From assembly GCA_022839445.1 (NCBI GenBank), contig JALHFC010000055.1:7986-13011 (forward strand): a DNA stretch of 5,026 nucleotides, written 5' to 3'. Of this stretch, positions 1-5,026 are shown piece by piece. Both the position numbers and the translations under genes were made by a program. The DNA is from Pelotomaculum sp. Its GTDB lineage: Bacteria > Bacillota > Desulfotomaculia > Desulfotomaculales > Pelotomaculaceae. Each line of letters opens with the position of its first letter. Positions within the stretch are counted from its first letter, which is position 1. A model generated the notes under the pieces. It saw only the letters and a program-made list of their open reading frames with translations. It was not told where the DNA came from and did no database searches.

Positions 1-142
1 CGCCGGCGTGAATTTATATAGTATTTCACCGCGTCCAGCATCAATACCTGCCCCTGGTTTTAAAATCCTTTTCCCGGAAGAATTGCAGGACTTTGCTTGT
101 TGAGGGCGAAACTATCTGTATTTATGCTTGGGGTGATCAATT
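1..142. other. Leader region; possible tail of an upstream gene
   Basis: No complete gene lies here. On the + strand the frame starting at base 2 is open from the window edge to a TGA at 101-103 and would give a 33-residue tail ending in FPEELQDFAC, which could be the end of a gene that starts outside the window, 39 bases ahead of the protease start. A competing reading exists on the - strand: an ATG at 41-39 opens a frame reading MLDAVKYYINSRR to the edge, with a purine-rich GGGGCAGGT just before it, which would make a divergent gene. Neither stretch is long enough to decide, and neither matches a family I recognise. Confidence 0.2.
130..138 (+). promoter_or_regulatory. Ribosome binding site that fixes the TTG start of the protease
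   Basis: GGGGTGATC contains GGTGATC, seven contiguous bases complementary to the usual 3' end of 16S rRNA, placed at a normal distance before TTG 143. An in-frame TGA at 134-136 lies inside this site, so no earlier start is possible in this frame and the TTG is the first usable initiation codon. Confidence 0.75.
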
Positions 143-1630
143 TTGGCGGTAAATTTGCGAAAGAATATAATCCGGTTGCTGGCAATGTCCCTTTTTTTTA
201 TTCTTTTTACTGCGGCGCCATGTCACCTTGTCGCAAAAAACCAGGCCCCGGAGGTGGACACACTTGAAGAGATCTTAAGCAGTGTCGTTGATCTACATGT
301 CAGCAAGCCGGGCTCCGGCGCTTTAATCGAAGGGGCTATAGGGGGGCTTCTAGACTCTTTAAAAGATCCCTATACAGAGTATATACCACCGGAACATCTT
401 GAGGATTTCAGCGATTCTTTAGAAGGCGATTATGCCGGGGTGGGTATTCACATGCAGCCTGGAAATGATTATCCAAAGGTAATCGGAGTGTTTGATCGTA
501 CTCCGGCCGGCATAGCCGGTGTAAAGCCGGGCGATCTGTTGATAAAAGTTAACGGGGTTAATGTGACGAAGGAGCCTCTAGGAAAGATCGTTCAAAAAAT
601 ACGCGGCCCGGAGGGGACAAAGGTTTGCCTTACTATCCGGCGGGCAGGCGTGGGGGATATGGATTTTGAACTGGTGCGCGCTAAAATAAATACCCCAACA
701 GTAAGCGGGACAATTTTTGACGGTGACACCGGCTATATTTATATCAGCACGTTTGGTGAGGAGACCGGCGGCGAGTTTAGGAAGGCCCTGGAGGACCTGA
801 GCCGGCAGGGAGTGGCGAAACTGGTGTTGGACCTGCGGGACAACCCGGGCGGGCTTGTCCACGCGGCGGTAGAAATCTGTGGTAACTTTATAGAGCCAGG
901 GCAAGTGGTGGTGAGCGCCGTCAACCGGGACAGCGAGCGCAAGGAGTTTGTCGCCGGGGGAAATCCCACCGGCAAGGGAATGCGCGTGGCTATCCTGGTC
1001 AACCAAAATAGCGCCAGTTCGGCGGAAATTCTGGCCGGCGCTCTCCAGGACCACGGCGCCGCTGTCCTGGTCGGTAGCCGGACGTATGGCAAAGGCACTA
1101 TGCAGGCAGTGGTAGGGCTCAGCTCGGGAGGGGTTTTGAAAATTACCACGGACAGGTGCCGTACGCCCAAGGGCAGGGTGATAGACGGCGCCGGTCTAAG
1201 CCCCGACATCCAGGTTTTGACCCCCGAACTCGTGCAGGTCGCGGCGCTGCGTTATTTAAACCAACGGGAAAAAAATACTGTCATTTTTCAAGCCGATAAA
1301 TCCGGGACAACTGTAAACGGGAGCGCTGTTGAAAAAGGTCGGGCGCTGCTAAGGGGGGATACGGTCTACTTGCCTTTGAGGTTTGTCTTTGAGGCGCTGG
1401 GTTACCGGGTGGACTGGCGGGCGGGTGACCGTAGCATAAAAATAGCTGGAAGCGGCATGGATGTGGTTTATTACCCCGGGAACGGGCGTGTTTCCTTAAA
1501 CGGGGAGGTTATCCCCGGATTAGCGGCGCCGGTGTCTGAAAACGGTGAAACGTTTATCCCTGCTTCCTGTTTGCCTTTATTTTCCACGAAGATAAAGTTT
1601 GAAGGGGACAAGATCATTGTTGAGAATTGA
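143..1630 (+). CDS. Secreted carboxyl-terminal processing protease, S41 family, with PDZ and C-terminal stalk domain
   Basis: This is a CtpA/CtpB/Prc-type serine endopeptidase that trims or degrades proteins at the outer face of the membrane. Residues 1-31 form a signal peptide (basic RKNIIR, hydrophobic LLAMSLFFILFTAA); the Cys at 27 follows Pro, so it is not a good lipobox. A PDZ domain covers about residues 90-180, with GVGI and the AGVKPGDLLIKVNGV strand. The peptidase core follows, with LVLDLRDNPGG (227-237), catalytic Ser292 in NSASSAE, Lys317 in TYGKGTMQ and Gln321. The Ser-Lys spacing of 25 and Lys-Gln spacing of 4 equal those of Bacillus CtpB, so the enzyme should be active. Residues about 390-495 are an additional domain resembling the copper amine oxidase N-terminal (stalk) domain, with VNG...YLPLRFVFEALGYRVDW; it probably binds cell wall or substrate rather than copper. 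The start is TTG 143, fixed by a strong ribosome binding site. The substrate cannot be told from context; roles in sporulation signalling or wall turnover are known for relatives. Confidence 0.95.
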   Translation: MAVNLRKNIIRLLAMSLFFILFTAAPCHLVAKNQAPEVDTLEEILSSVVDLHVSKPGSGALIEGAIGGLLDSLKDPYTEYIPPEHLEDFSDSLEGDYAGVGIHMQPGNDYPKVIGVFDRTPAGIAGVKPGDLLIKVNGVNVTKEPLGKIVQKIRGPEGTKVCLTIRRAGVGDMDFELVRAKINTPTVSGTIFDGDTGYIYISTFGEETGGEFRKALEDLSRQGVAKLVLDLRDNPGGLVHAAVEICGNFIEPGQVVVSAVNRDSERKEFVAGGNPTGKGMRVAILVNQNSASSAEILAGALQDHGAAVLVGSRTYGKGTMQAVVGLSSGGVLKITTDRCRTPKGRVIDGAGLSPDIQVLTPELVQVAALRYLNQREKNTVIFQADKSGTTVNGSAVEKGRALLRGDTVYLPLRFVFEALGYRVDWRAGDRSIKIAGSGMDVVYYPGNGRVSLNGEVIPGLAAPVSENGETFIPASCLPLFSTKIKFEGDKIIVEN

Positions 1631-1708
1631 CATTAGTTGTGATATAAATAAAGGATAGTTTGTAAAAACAAATAATGCAGCGGTGCAACTTACGCAGGGG
1701 GTGTTTAG

Positions 1709-2611
1709 GTGCCCAGAACCAAAAAGGCGTGTCCGTGCGGAAGTGGATTGGCCTACGAAAAGTGTTGCGGCGTCCAAAAAGCATACTATTCCCTGGACCA
1801 GATCAGGTGGAGGCGCGCAGGGCAGAGCTTGCGTCGCGGCCTGGGTATGTTTGCCGATCGGCCTGAGTTTTCCTTTGACGCCGCACGCGCACAGGACATA
1901 TACCTTGGTTGCCTGGATCAGCGCTTGGCGGAAAGCAATGATGATTTTACCATGGAGCGGTGCTTCGAGTGGTTTATCTTTGACTATAAACTGTCCGGTG
2001 GCAAGACGGTCATTGAGACATTCCGGGATGAGCGCGATGAACCGGAAAGTGAGCAGGAGGACGTCCTTTTAAAAGAATGGGCGCGCTCCAGTATATCGTT
2101 ATATGAAGTAACTCAGGCTATAGCGGGTGAAGGATTGATCATTAAGGACCTCCTTAGCCGCAAGGTGATTAAAGTCCGCGATATCAGCGCGGCAGCAGAC
2201 ATCGGGGCGGGGAGCGTTTTGCTGATGAGGGTCCTCAAAGTCGGTGAGGAATATGAGTTTTCAACCAGCGGTCTGGCCTTGCCCGGCAGGTATAAAGAGA
2301 TATTGTTGGATAGGTTGCGCCGGGACAGGCGGGAGTATTTCGCCAAAAATGAGGAGCCGGTCCGTGGCTGGGCGCCCTATTTGCGGGAACGAGCACATGT
2401 GATAAACGCTTGGGTGATGGACCTTGGCATTTCCGATTCCTACCCCGAAAAGGACCAGCCGTTAAGGGAAATGGAGCGCAGGGCAATACTGACCGTCACG
2501 GACTGGCAGAAAGTGCTGGAGCAACTTAACAATCAGGATGATTTCATCCTGATCAGGGAACTAAAAGACGCGGCAGGATTTTTCCGGCAGGCGACGGCCG
2601 CTTTATCCTGA
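1709..2611 (+). CDS. SEC-C zinc-motif protein, N-terminal part of a frameshifted gene
   Basis: The start is GTG 1709, with AGGGGGTG (1696-1703) five bases upstream. The N terminus carries a textbook SEC-C zinc-binding motif, CPCGSG...KCC: Cys8 and Cys10, then Cys19 and Cys20, the CxC-x8-CC pattern shared with the SecA tail. It is followed by an aromatic segment RCFEWFIFDYKL (about residues 75-86), a layout seen in uncharacterised SEC-C proteins of Firmicutes, and by a mixed alpha/beta region up to residue 300. No enzyme motif is visible, so the role is unknown; SEC-C domains in general bind zinc and mediate protein or ribosome contacts. The reading frame ends at TGA 2609-2611 only because a 59-bp tandem duplication shifts the frame. 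Removing one copy lets this frame run straight into the 2722-3282 reading frame, giving 504 residues. As it stands the product would lack its C-terminal helix-turn-helix region. It lies 78 bases after the protease gene, with no convincing terminator between them. Confidence 0.88.
   Translation: MPRTKKACPCGSGLAYEKCCGVQKAYYSLDQIRWRRAGQSLRRGLGMFADRPEFSFDAARAQDIYLGCLDQRLAESNDDFTMERCFEWFIFDYKLSGGKTVIETFRDERDEPESEQEDVLLKEWARSSISLYEVTQAIAGEGLIIKDLLSRKVIKVRDISAAADIGAGSVLLMRVLKVGEEYEFSTSGLALPGRYKEILLDRLRRDRREYFAKNEEPVRGWAPYLRERAHVINAWVMDLGISDSYPEKDQPLREMERRAILTVTDWQKVLEQLNNQDDFILIRELKDAAGFFRQATAALS
2532..2557. repeat. Hairpin and palindrome at the left edge of the duplication
   Basis: ATCAGGATG (2532-2540) and CATCCTGAT (2545-2553) are a perfect 9-bp inverted repeat around the loop ATTT, and CCTGATCAGG (2548-2557) is a perfect 10-bp palindrome. 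Both sit across the left boundary of the 59-bp repeat. They lie inside coding sequence, so a role as terminator or operator is unlikely; a role in replication slippage is possible. Confidence 0.6.
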
Positions 2612-2664
2612 TCAGGGAACTAAAAGACGCGGCAGGATTTTTCCGGCAGGCGACGGCCGCTTTA
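2546..2664 (+). repeat. Perfect 59-bp tandem duplication that breaks the SEC-C gene
   Basis: Bases 2546-2604 are repeated without a mismatch at 2605-2663; the match runs one base further, to 2664 against 2605. Each unit begins ATCCTGATCAGGG and ends GACGGCCGCTTT. Because 59 is not a multiple of three, the second unit is read in another frame and a TGA appears at 2609-2611. In the second copy the original protein frame (ILIRELKDAAGFFRQATAAL) continues into LGAPYAPDE and on to the 2722-3282 frame. The absence of any difference between copies points to a very recent event in the cell or to an assembly error. Confidence 0.97.
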
Positions 2665-2721
2665 CTGGGCGCGCCTTATGCGCCTGATGAAACGCAGGCG
2701 GGGGTCGCGCCTGCGGGCGTT

Positions 2722-3282
2722 ATGAAAAATACCCCGCGCCTGGTGCTCGGCCACATTATTTTGACGCAGCGATTTATGATTATAACTGCCACCACCCCGG
2801 CTTTGTTAACGGAGTGCAGGAAACTTTTAGAAAGCCATTTGCAAGAGATCCTTGTCGAGGCGCAGGACAAAAGGCAAGGGCGGGGAGGCCAGCCTGGCGG
2901 CCTTACTTCGGCGCAACCCGGGGACCTAAAGGGCGAAAACCACTCCTGGCTTGAGCCGGATTACGTGGCGGTGGCCTGCAGTGTTCAGGACGGCTTGCAG
3001 GCTCTCGGCTATAGTTCAAGGCAGCAGCGGGGCGCAGTTAAGCTTTGGTTCGATTTCTGCTCGAAAGTACAGCCTTCTATCCGCAAGACCGCGGTCTGGG
3101 CTGCCACGGTAATTTATGCTTTCACAAGACTGGAAAAAGAAAAATTTATAAACCAGCAGGAACTGGCCGGGCGGTATGGGGTTGCGTCCTCCACTATATC
3201 TTCCAGGTTCAGGTTGCTTTGCCGGTCCCTCAAGCTTGTGGCTTACGACGGCCGGTATTCTACTAAAAAACCAAAAAATTAA
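2722..3282 (+). pseudogene. C-terminal part of the frameshifted SEC-C gene, with helix-turn-helix region
   Basis: This 186-codon frame starts at ATG 2722 but has no ribosome binding site (GCGCCTGCGGGCGTT precedes it). It is open much further upstream, back to 2542, as expected for a fragment of a longer gene. It is in frame with the 1709-2611 frame once one 59-bp unit is removed. Residues about 7-43 (LVLGHIILTQRFMIITA...LLESHL) look like a small beta-plus-helix domain. Residues 48-76 are a Gly/Gln-rich linker. Residues about 81-175 are helical and resemble a cyclin/TFIIB-like fold ending in a helix-turn-helix: KTAVWAATVIYAF, then QQELAGRYGVASSTISSRFRLL. The last part would suit DNA or RNA binding. 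The family assignment is by pattern only. It is probably not translated on its own unless ribosomes shift by -1 in the 2542-2608 overlap, so I call it a gene remnant. Confidence 0.7.
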
Positions 3283-3311
3283 ATTTAGCAACCGGTTTGT
3301 TCCCGGGACTG

Positions 3312-3334
3312 ACGCGTGAACCACAGACACGCGT
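3312..3334. other. Stem-loop after the SEC-C gene
   Basis: ACGCGTG (3312-3318) and CACGCGT (3328-3334) are perfect 7-bp inverted arms around a 9-base loop, 29 bases after the TAA that ends the SEC-C reading frame. There is no T run after it, so it is not a classic intrinsic terminator; it could stabilise a 3' end or be a protein site. Confidence 0.3.
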
Positions 3335-3440
3335 TGCATAAGTATTAAAGGGTGACGGCCCACATATATTTATCTTCTAAATTAATTGCTTTGGTTCTAG
3401 GTAATGCAGTGGTTTGTGGCGTGCCGATCCCGGTTTTTTT

Positions 3441-3467
3441 ACAAGGTTTAGCCTAAATTTGCCTTGT
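3441..3467. promoter_or_regulatory. Inverted repeat overlapping the promoter ahead of the DedA gene
   Basis: ACAAGG (3441-3446) and CCTTGT (3462-3467) are perfect 6-bp inverted arms separated by 15 bases, with a smaller inverted repeat TTTAG-C-CTAAA (3447-3457) nested inside. The right arm overlaps the proposed -35 hexamer, a common position for an operator. No known regulator site is recognised. Confidence 0.25.
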
Positions 3468-3493
3468 TTTAAACGGGCCGGCTGGTATAGAAT
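3464..3493 (+). promoter_or_regulatory. Probable sigma-A promoter for the DedA-PAP2 pair
   Basis: TTGTTT (3464-3469) is a fair -35 hexamer, followed after 16 bases by TATAGA (3486-3491), preceded by TGG at 3483-3485, which makes an extended -10 (TGnTATAGA). Transcription would begin near 3498 and leave a leader of about 50 bases before ATG 3550. A small hairpin, TTGCA-TCC-TGCAA (3497-3509), sits at the expected transcript start. Confidence 0.5.
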
Positions 3494-3549
3494 GAATTGC
3501 ATCCTGCAAATGTTTTACATTGCTGGGTGCGTTTTTGTGAGGTGGGCTT

Positions 3550-4158
3550 ATGCTAATGGAATTAATTGAGCAAATATTGCTGGCAATAACAAACGCTATT
3601 GCTGCTTTGGGCTACTGGGGAGTCGGGATCGGTATGGCTATTGAAAGCGCCAACATCCCCCTCCCCAGTGAAGTGATATTGCCTTTTGGGGGTTACCTGG
3701 CTTCTACCGGCAGGCTGGAGTTCTACAGGGTTGTCATGGCCGGTACCGTAGGGGGGACCGTAGGCTCGGCGCTTTCTTACTGTCTTGGCCTGTGGGGGGG
3801 GCGGCCCTTCCTGATCAAGTACGGGCGCTATTTCGGCTTTTCCATAAAACATTTGGAGATGGCCGACAGGTGGTTTGAGCGGTATGGTGAGGCCACCGTA
3901 TTTTTCACCCGGCTCATGCCTATTATCAGGACATTTATATCCCTTCCCGCCGGTATTTCAGGCATGAATTTTAAGAGGTTTCTGGTCTACACATTTTTAG
4001 GCTCGCTGCCGTGGAGCTTGCTCCTGGTTTACATAGGTTTCAAGCTGGGTCAAAACTGGAAAGCCATAGAGCCCTGGTTCCACAGGCTGGATGTTGTGGT
4101 GGTCCTGGGTATCGCCGCCATAATTTTTTATTTTTGGCGGGCGCGTAAAAAAAGGTAA
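3550..4158 (+). CDS. DedA-family membrane protein, probable lipid phosphate flippase
   Basis: A 202-residue protein of the DedA/VTT (SNARE-associated) family, a normal length for it. Family landmarks are all present: Glu32 and the IPLPSE re-entrant motif (36-41), GSALSYCLGLWGGRPFL (72-88), the pair of essential arginines Arg121 and Arg127 in FFTRLMPIIRTFISLPAG, then GMNFKRF and GSLPW (151-155), and a terminal membrane helix (about 181-196) ending in a basic RARKKR tail. DedA proteins sit in the cytoplasmic membrane; some, including UptA of Bacillus, return undecaprenyl phosphate from the outer to the inner face, and others move phosphatidylethanolamine or support proton-motive force and drug resistance. 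The start ATG 3550 has GAGGTG five bases upstream; ATG 3556 is a less well-spaced alternative. A promoter lies directly upstream, and a PAP2 phosphatase gene follows in the same direction, which favours the undecaprenyl phosphate role. The exact lipid is inference. Confidence 0.95.
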   Translation: MLMELIEQILLAITNAIAALGYWGVGIGMAIESANIPLPSEVILPFGGYLASTGRLEFYRVVMAGTVGGTVGSALSYCLGLWGGRPFLIKYGRYFGFSIKHLEMADRWFERYGEATVFFTRLMPIIRTFISLPAGISGMNFKRFLVYTFLGSLPWSLLLVYIGFKLGQNWKAIEPWFHRLDVVVVLGIAAIIFYFWRARKKR

Positions 4159-4213
4159 CAAGTGGGAAGTGCTTTTTCTTTTAAGGTCGGGGTACAGCTA
4201 AAAATAACGCCGG

Positions 4214-4237
4214 CTTTTAAAAGAGACATATGGGGAC
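4214..4237. repeat. Palindrome and REP-like half-site before the PAP2 gene
   Basis: CTTTTAAAAG (4214-4223) is a perfect 10-bp palindrome. It is followed by GACATATGGGGAC (4225-4237), which matches the unit GACACAAGGGGAC found after the PAP2 gene at 11 of 13 bases. The longest-frame ATG of the PAP2 gene (4230) lies inside this half-site. With one short match this may be coincidence. Confidence 0.3.
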
Positions 4238-4856
4238 ACGGGCTTCCACCCAGGTCTATCTTTTCTTCGTAACGAGTGGGGGTAGGGCTGTTTTGCCGTC
4301 CGAAATATTTTCGGCGCTTTCGGCGCTGAAAGCCTTTGACATAAACTTGTTCATGCAAATCAACCACAGCTTGCACAACCCTTTTTTCGACTGGATCATG
4401 CCCGCAATCAGCAAAGCCGGCCAGGGGGGACTTTTATGGGTTGGATTGGGGTTGGTTTTGATCGTAATTGGGCGGCCGGATACTAAAAAAGCCGCTCTAT
4501 TAATGTTAACGGCGCTTGTAGCCGGATATTTGGCTGGGGATGAGGTATTAAAGCAGATTATCCAACGGCCCAGGCCTTTTGAAACAATTGCGGGGGTCAA
4601 CCTATTGGTGGCGCCCCCGGGCTCATATTCCTTTCCTTCAGGACACGCGACCGCCGCGTTCGCTTCCAGCCTGGTGCTGGCGCGTAAAATCCCGGCCCTG
4701 TTCCTGCCCGTCCTAATCCTGGCCTGCGTCATGGCTTTTTCCAGGGTGTACGTGGGCGTCCACTACCCACTTGATGTGCTGGCTGGGTCTATCTTAGGGG
4801 CCACCTGCGCGGCACTGACATTAAAGCTAGAAACCATCATCTCCCGGCGCCAGTAG
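4230..4856 (+). CDS. PAP2-family membrane phosphatase, BcrC-like undecaprenyl pyrophosphate phosphatase
   Basis: An integral membrane acid phosphatase of the PAP2 superfamily. All three catalytic motifs are intact: KQIIQRPRP (Kx6RP), SFPSGHATAAF (PSGH) and SRVYVGVHYPLD (SRx5HxxxD), so the His-based phosphoryl transfer should work. Hydrophobic helices occur before, between and after the motifs (LLWVGLGLVLIVIG, LLMLTALVAGYLAG, ALFLPVLILACVMAF, DVLAGSILGATCAAL). The size fits BcrC-type enzymes that dephosphorylate undecaprenyl pyrophosphate at the outer face, releasing carrier lipid for wall synthesis; other lipid phosphates are possible substrates. The longest frame begins at ATG 4230, with only a weak AAAAGAG before it, and lies in a REP-like sequence. 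TTG 4293 has GGGGGTAGGG 5 bases upstream and gives MPSEIFSALSALKAFDINLF, closer to the usual family N terminus, so a 187-residue product is likelier. The gene follows DedA by 71 bases (134 from the TTG) without a clear terminator, so co-transcription is likely. Confidence 0.94.
   Translation: MGTRASTQVYLFFVTSGGRAVLPSEIFSALSALKAFDINLFMQINHSLHNPFFDWIMPAISKAGQGGLLWVGLGLVLIVIGRPDTKKAALLMLTALVAGYLAGDEVLKQIIQRPRPFETIAGVNLLVAPPGSYSFPSGHATAAFASSLVLARKIPALFLPVLILACVMAFSRVYVGVHYPLDVLAGSILGATCAALTLKLETIISRRQ
4278..4287 (+). promoter_or_regulatory. Candidate ribosome binding site for the internal TTG start of PAP2
   Basis: GGGGGTAGGG ends five bases before TTG 4293, in frame with the PAP2 gene. It is more purine-rich and better spaced than what precedes ATG 4230. 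A short hairpin, CCGAAA-TAT-TTTCGG (4300-4314), lies just inside the coding region. The choice of start is unproven. Confidence 0.4.
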
Positions 4857-4898
4857 GACACAAGGGGACGACACAGGGGGACGGTTCTTTTGTGTCCT
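4855..4898. repeat. REP-like palindromic element overlapping the PAP2 stop codon
   Basis: AGGACACAA (4855-4863) and TTGTGTCCT (4890-4898) are perfect 9-bp inverted arms. In RNA the stem can extend inward with G-U pairs (GGGGAC with GGTTCT) to about 15 pairs around a 14-base loop. The left part is also a tandem repeat: GACACAAGGGGAC (4857-4869) followed by GACACAGGGGGAC (4870-4882), one mismatch. The GGGGACGGTTCTTTTGTGTCC pattern resembles REP-type palindromes that are scattered through many clostridial genomes and are often linked to RAYT/Y1 transposases. The element begins one base into the TAG stop (4854-4856). It could also end or stabilise the DedA-PAP2 transcript, though no T run follows. 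Confidence 0.6.
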
Positions 4899-5026
4899 TT
4901 GTCTGCCTCGATGTCTAAAAACATTGCTTTCTTATCACCAGGCAAAAAACACCCCGGTTACCATAGGAAATTAGGCGCCGGACGCCATTTGGGCGTTAAA
5001 AAACCTTCCAGGACCTTAACACGATC
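4899..5026. other. Non-coding right end
   Basis: No credible gene is seen in this 128-base stretch. It has a weak 5-bp stem, ACGCC-ATTTG-GGCGT (4982-4996), followed by AAAAAA on this strand. Read on the opposite strand the T run precedes the stem rather than following it, so it is not a terminator in either direction. The stretch is probably the spacer before the next gene outside the window. Confidence 0.4.

Noticed and set aside
97..124. TTGTTG (97-102) with TATTTA (119-124) as a promoter for the protease
   Set aside because: The hexamers are weak, and the expected transcript start would fall on the ribosome binding site, leaving too short a leader.
578..1209. Long open frames on the - strand inside the protease gene (578-1054 and 739-1209)
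   Set aside because: They are opposite to a gene with complete catalytic motifs and show no recognisable domains; they are shadows of its GC-rich codons.
1627..1655. Perfect TTGACA (1627-1632) at the end of the protease gene as a -35 for the SEC-C gene
   Set aside because: No good -10 lies 16-18 bases downstream; the best AT-rich hexamer TATAAA (1643-1648) is only 10 bases away.
3424..3440. CCGATCCCGG followed by seven T residues as an intrinsic terminator
   Set aside because: The stem has only three G-C pairs, too weak for termination.
4309..4326. Direct 9-bp repeat TTTCGGCGC x2 near the PAP2 N terminus
   Set aside because: It is in frame, encodes the short repeat SALSAL and needs no special explanation.
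4763..4945. A 60-codon - strand frame over the end of PAP2 and the REP-like element
   Set aside because: It runs through the palindrome and antisense to PAP2, and has no protein features.
1..5026. CRISPR array, tRNA, rRNA, insertion sequence, toxin-antitoxin or defence system
   Set aside because: No regularly spaced repeats, no cloverleaf or rRNA sequence seen, and no transposase, nuclease or toxin motif in any credible reading frame.

Overview
The window looks like chromosomal DNA of a Gram-positive, probably endospore-forming anaerobe of the Peptococcaceae type (Pelotomaculum/Desulfotomaculum-like). The reasons are the mixed, mid-to-high GC codon use with AT-rich spacers, strong Shine-Dalgarno sites ahead of TTG and GTG starts, a secreted S41 protease with a Firmicutes-style C-terminal stalk domain, a SEC-C protein, and a GGGGAC/GTGTCC palindromic repeat of a kind I associate with these genomes. 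The assignment is inference from style, not from a marker gene.

Layout: all recognisable genes are on the + strand. Positions 1-142 are a leader that may hold the last codons of an upstream gene. Positions 143-1630 encode a complete carboxyl-terminal processing protease (S41, PDZ, Ser-Lys dyad) with an extra stalk domain. Positions 1709-3282 hold what was one gene of about 504 codons, with an N-terminal SEC-C zinc motif and a C-terminal helix-turn-helix region. A perfect 59-bp tandem duplication (2546-2664) shifts the frame and breaks it into a 300-residue N-terminal part and an untranslated-looking 186-residue C-terminal part. Positions 3283-3549 are a spacer with a stem-loop, an inverted repeat and a good extended -10 promoter. 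Positions 3550-4158 encode a DedA-family membrane protein, and 4230-4856 a PAP2-family membrane phosphatase whose real start may be TTG 4293. Positions 4855-4898 form a REP-like palindrome overlapping the PAP2 stop codon. From there to 5026 I see no gene.

How the genes work together: the DedA and PAP2 genes form a likely co-transcribed pair with a coherent job. The phosphatase would remove a phosphate from a lipid pyrophosphate such as undecaprenyl pyrophosphate on the outer face, and the DedA protein would return the lipid phosphate to the cytoplasmic face, so that cell-wall carrier lipid is recycled. The protease upstream also acts at the envelope. The broken SEC-C gene has no clear functional link to either side. 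The most notable signal is the gene-breaking duplication, which reconstructs cleanly to a single SEC-C/HTH protein when one copy is removed.
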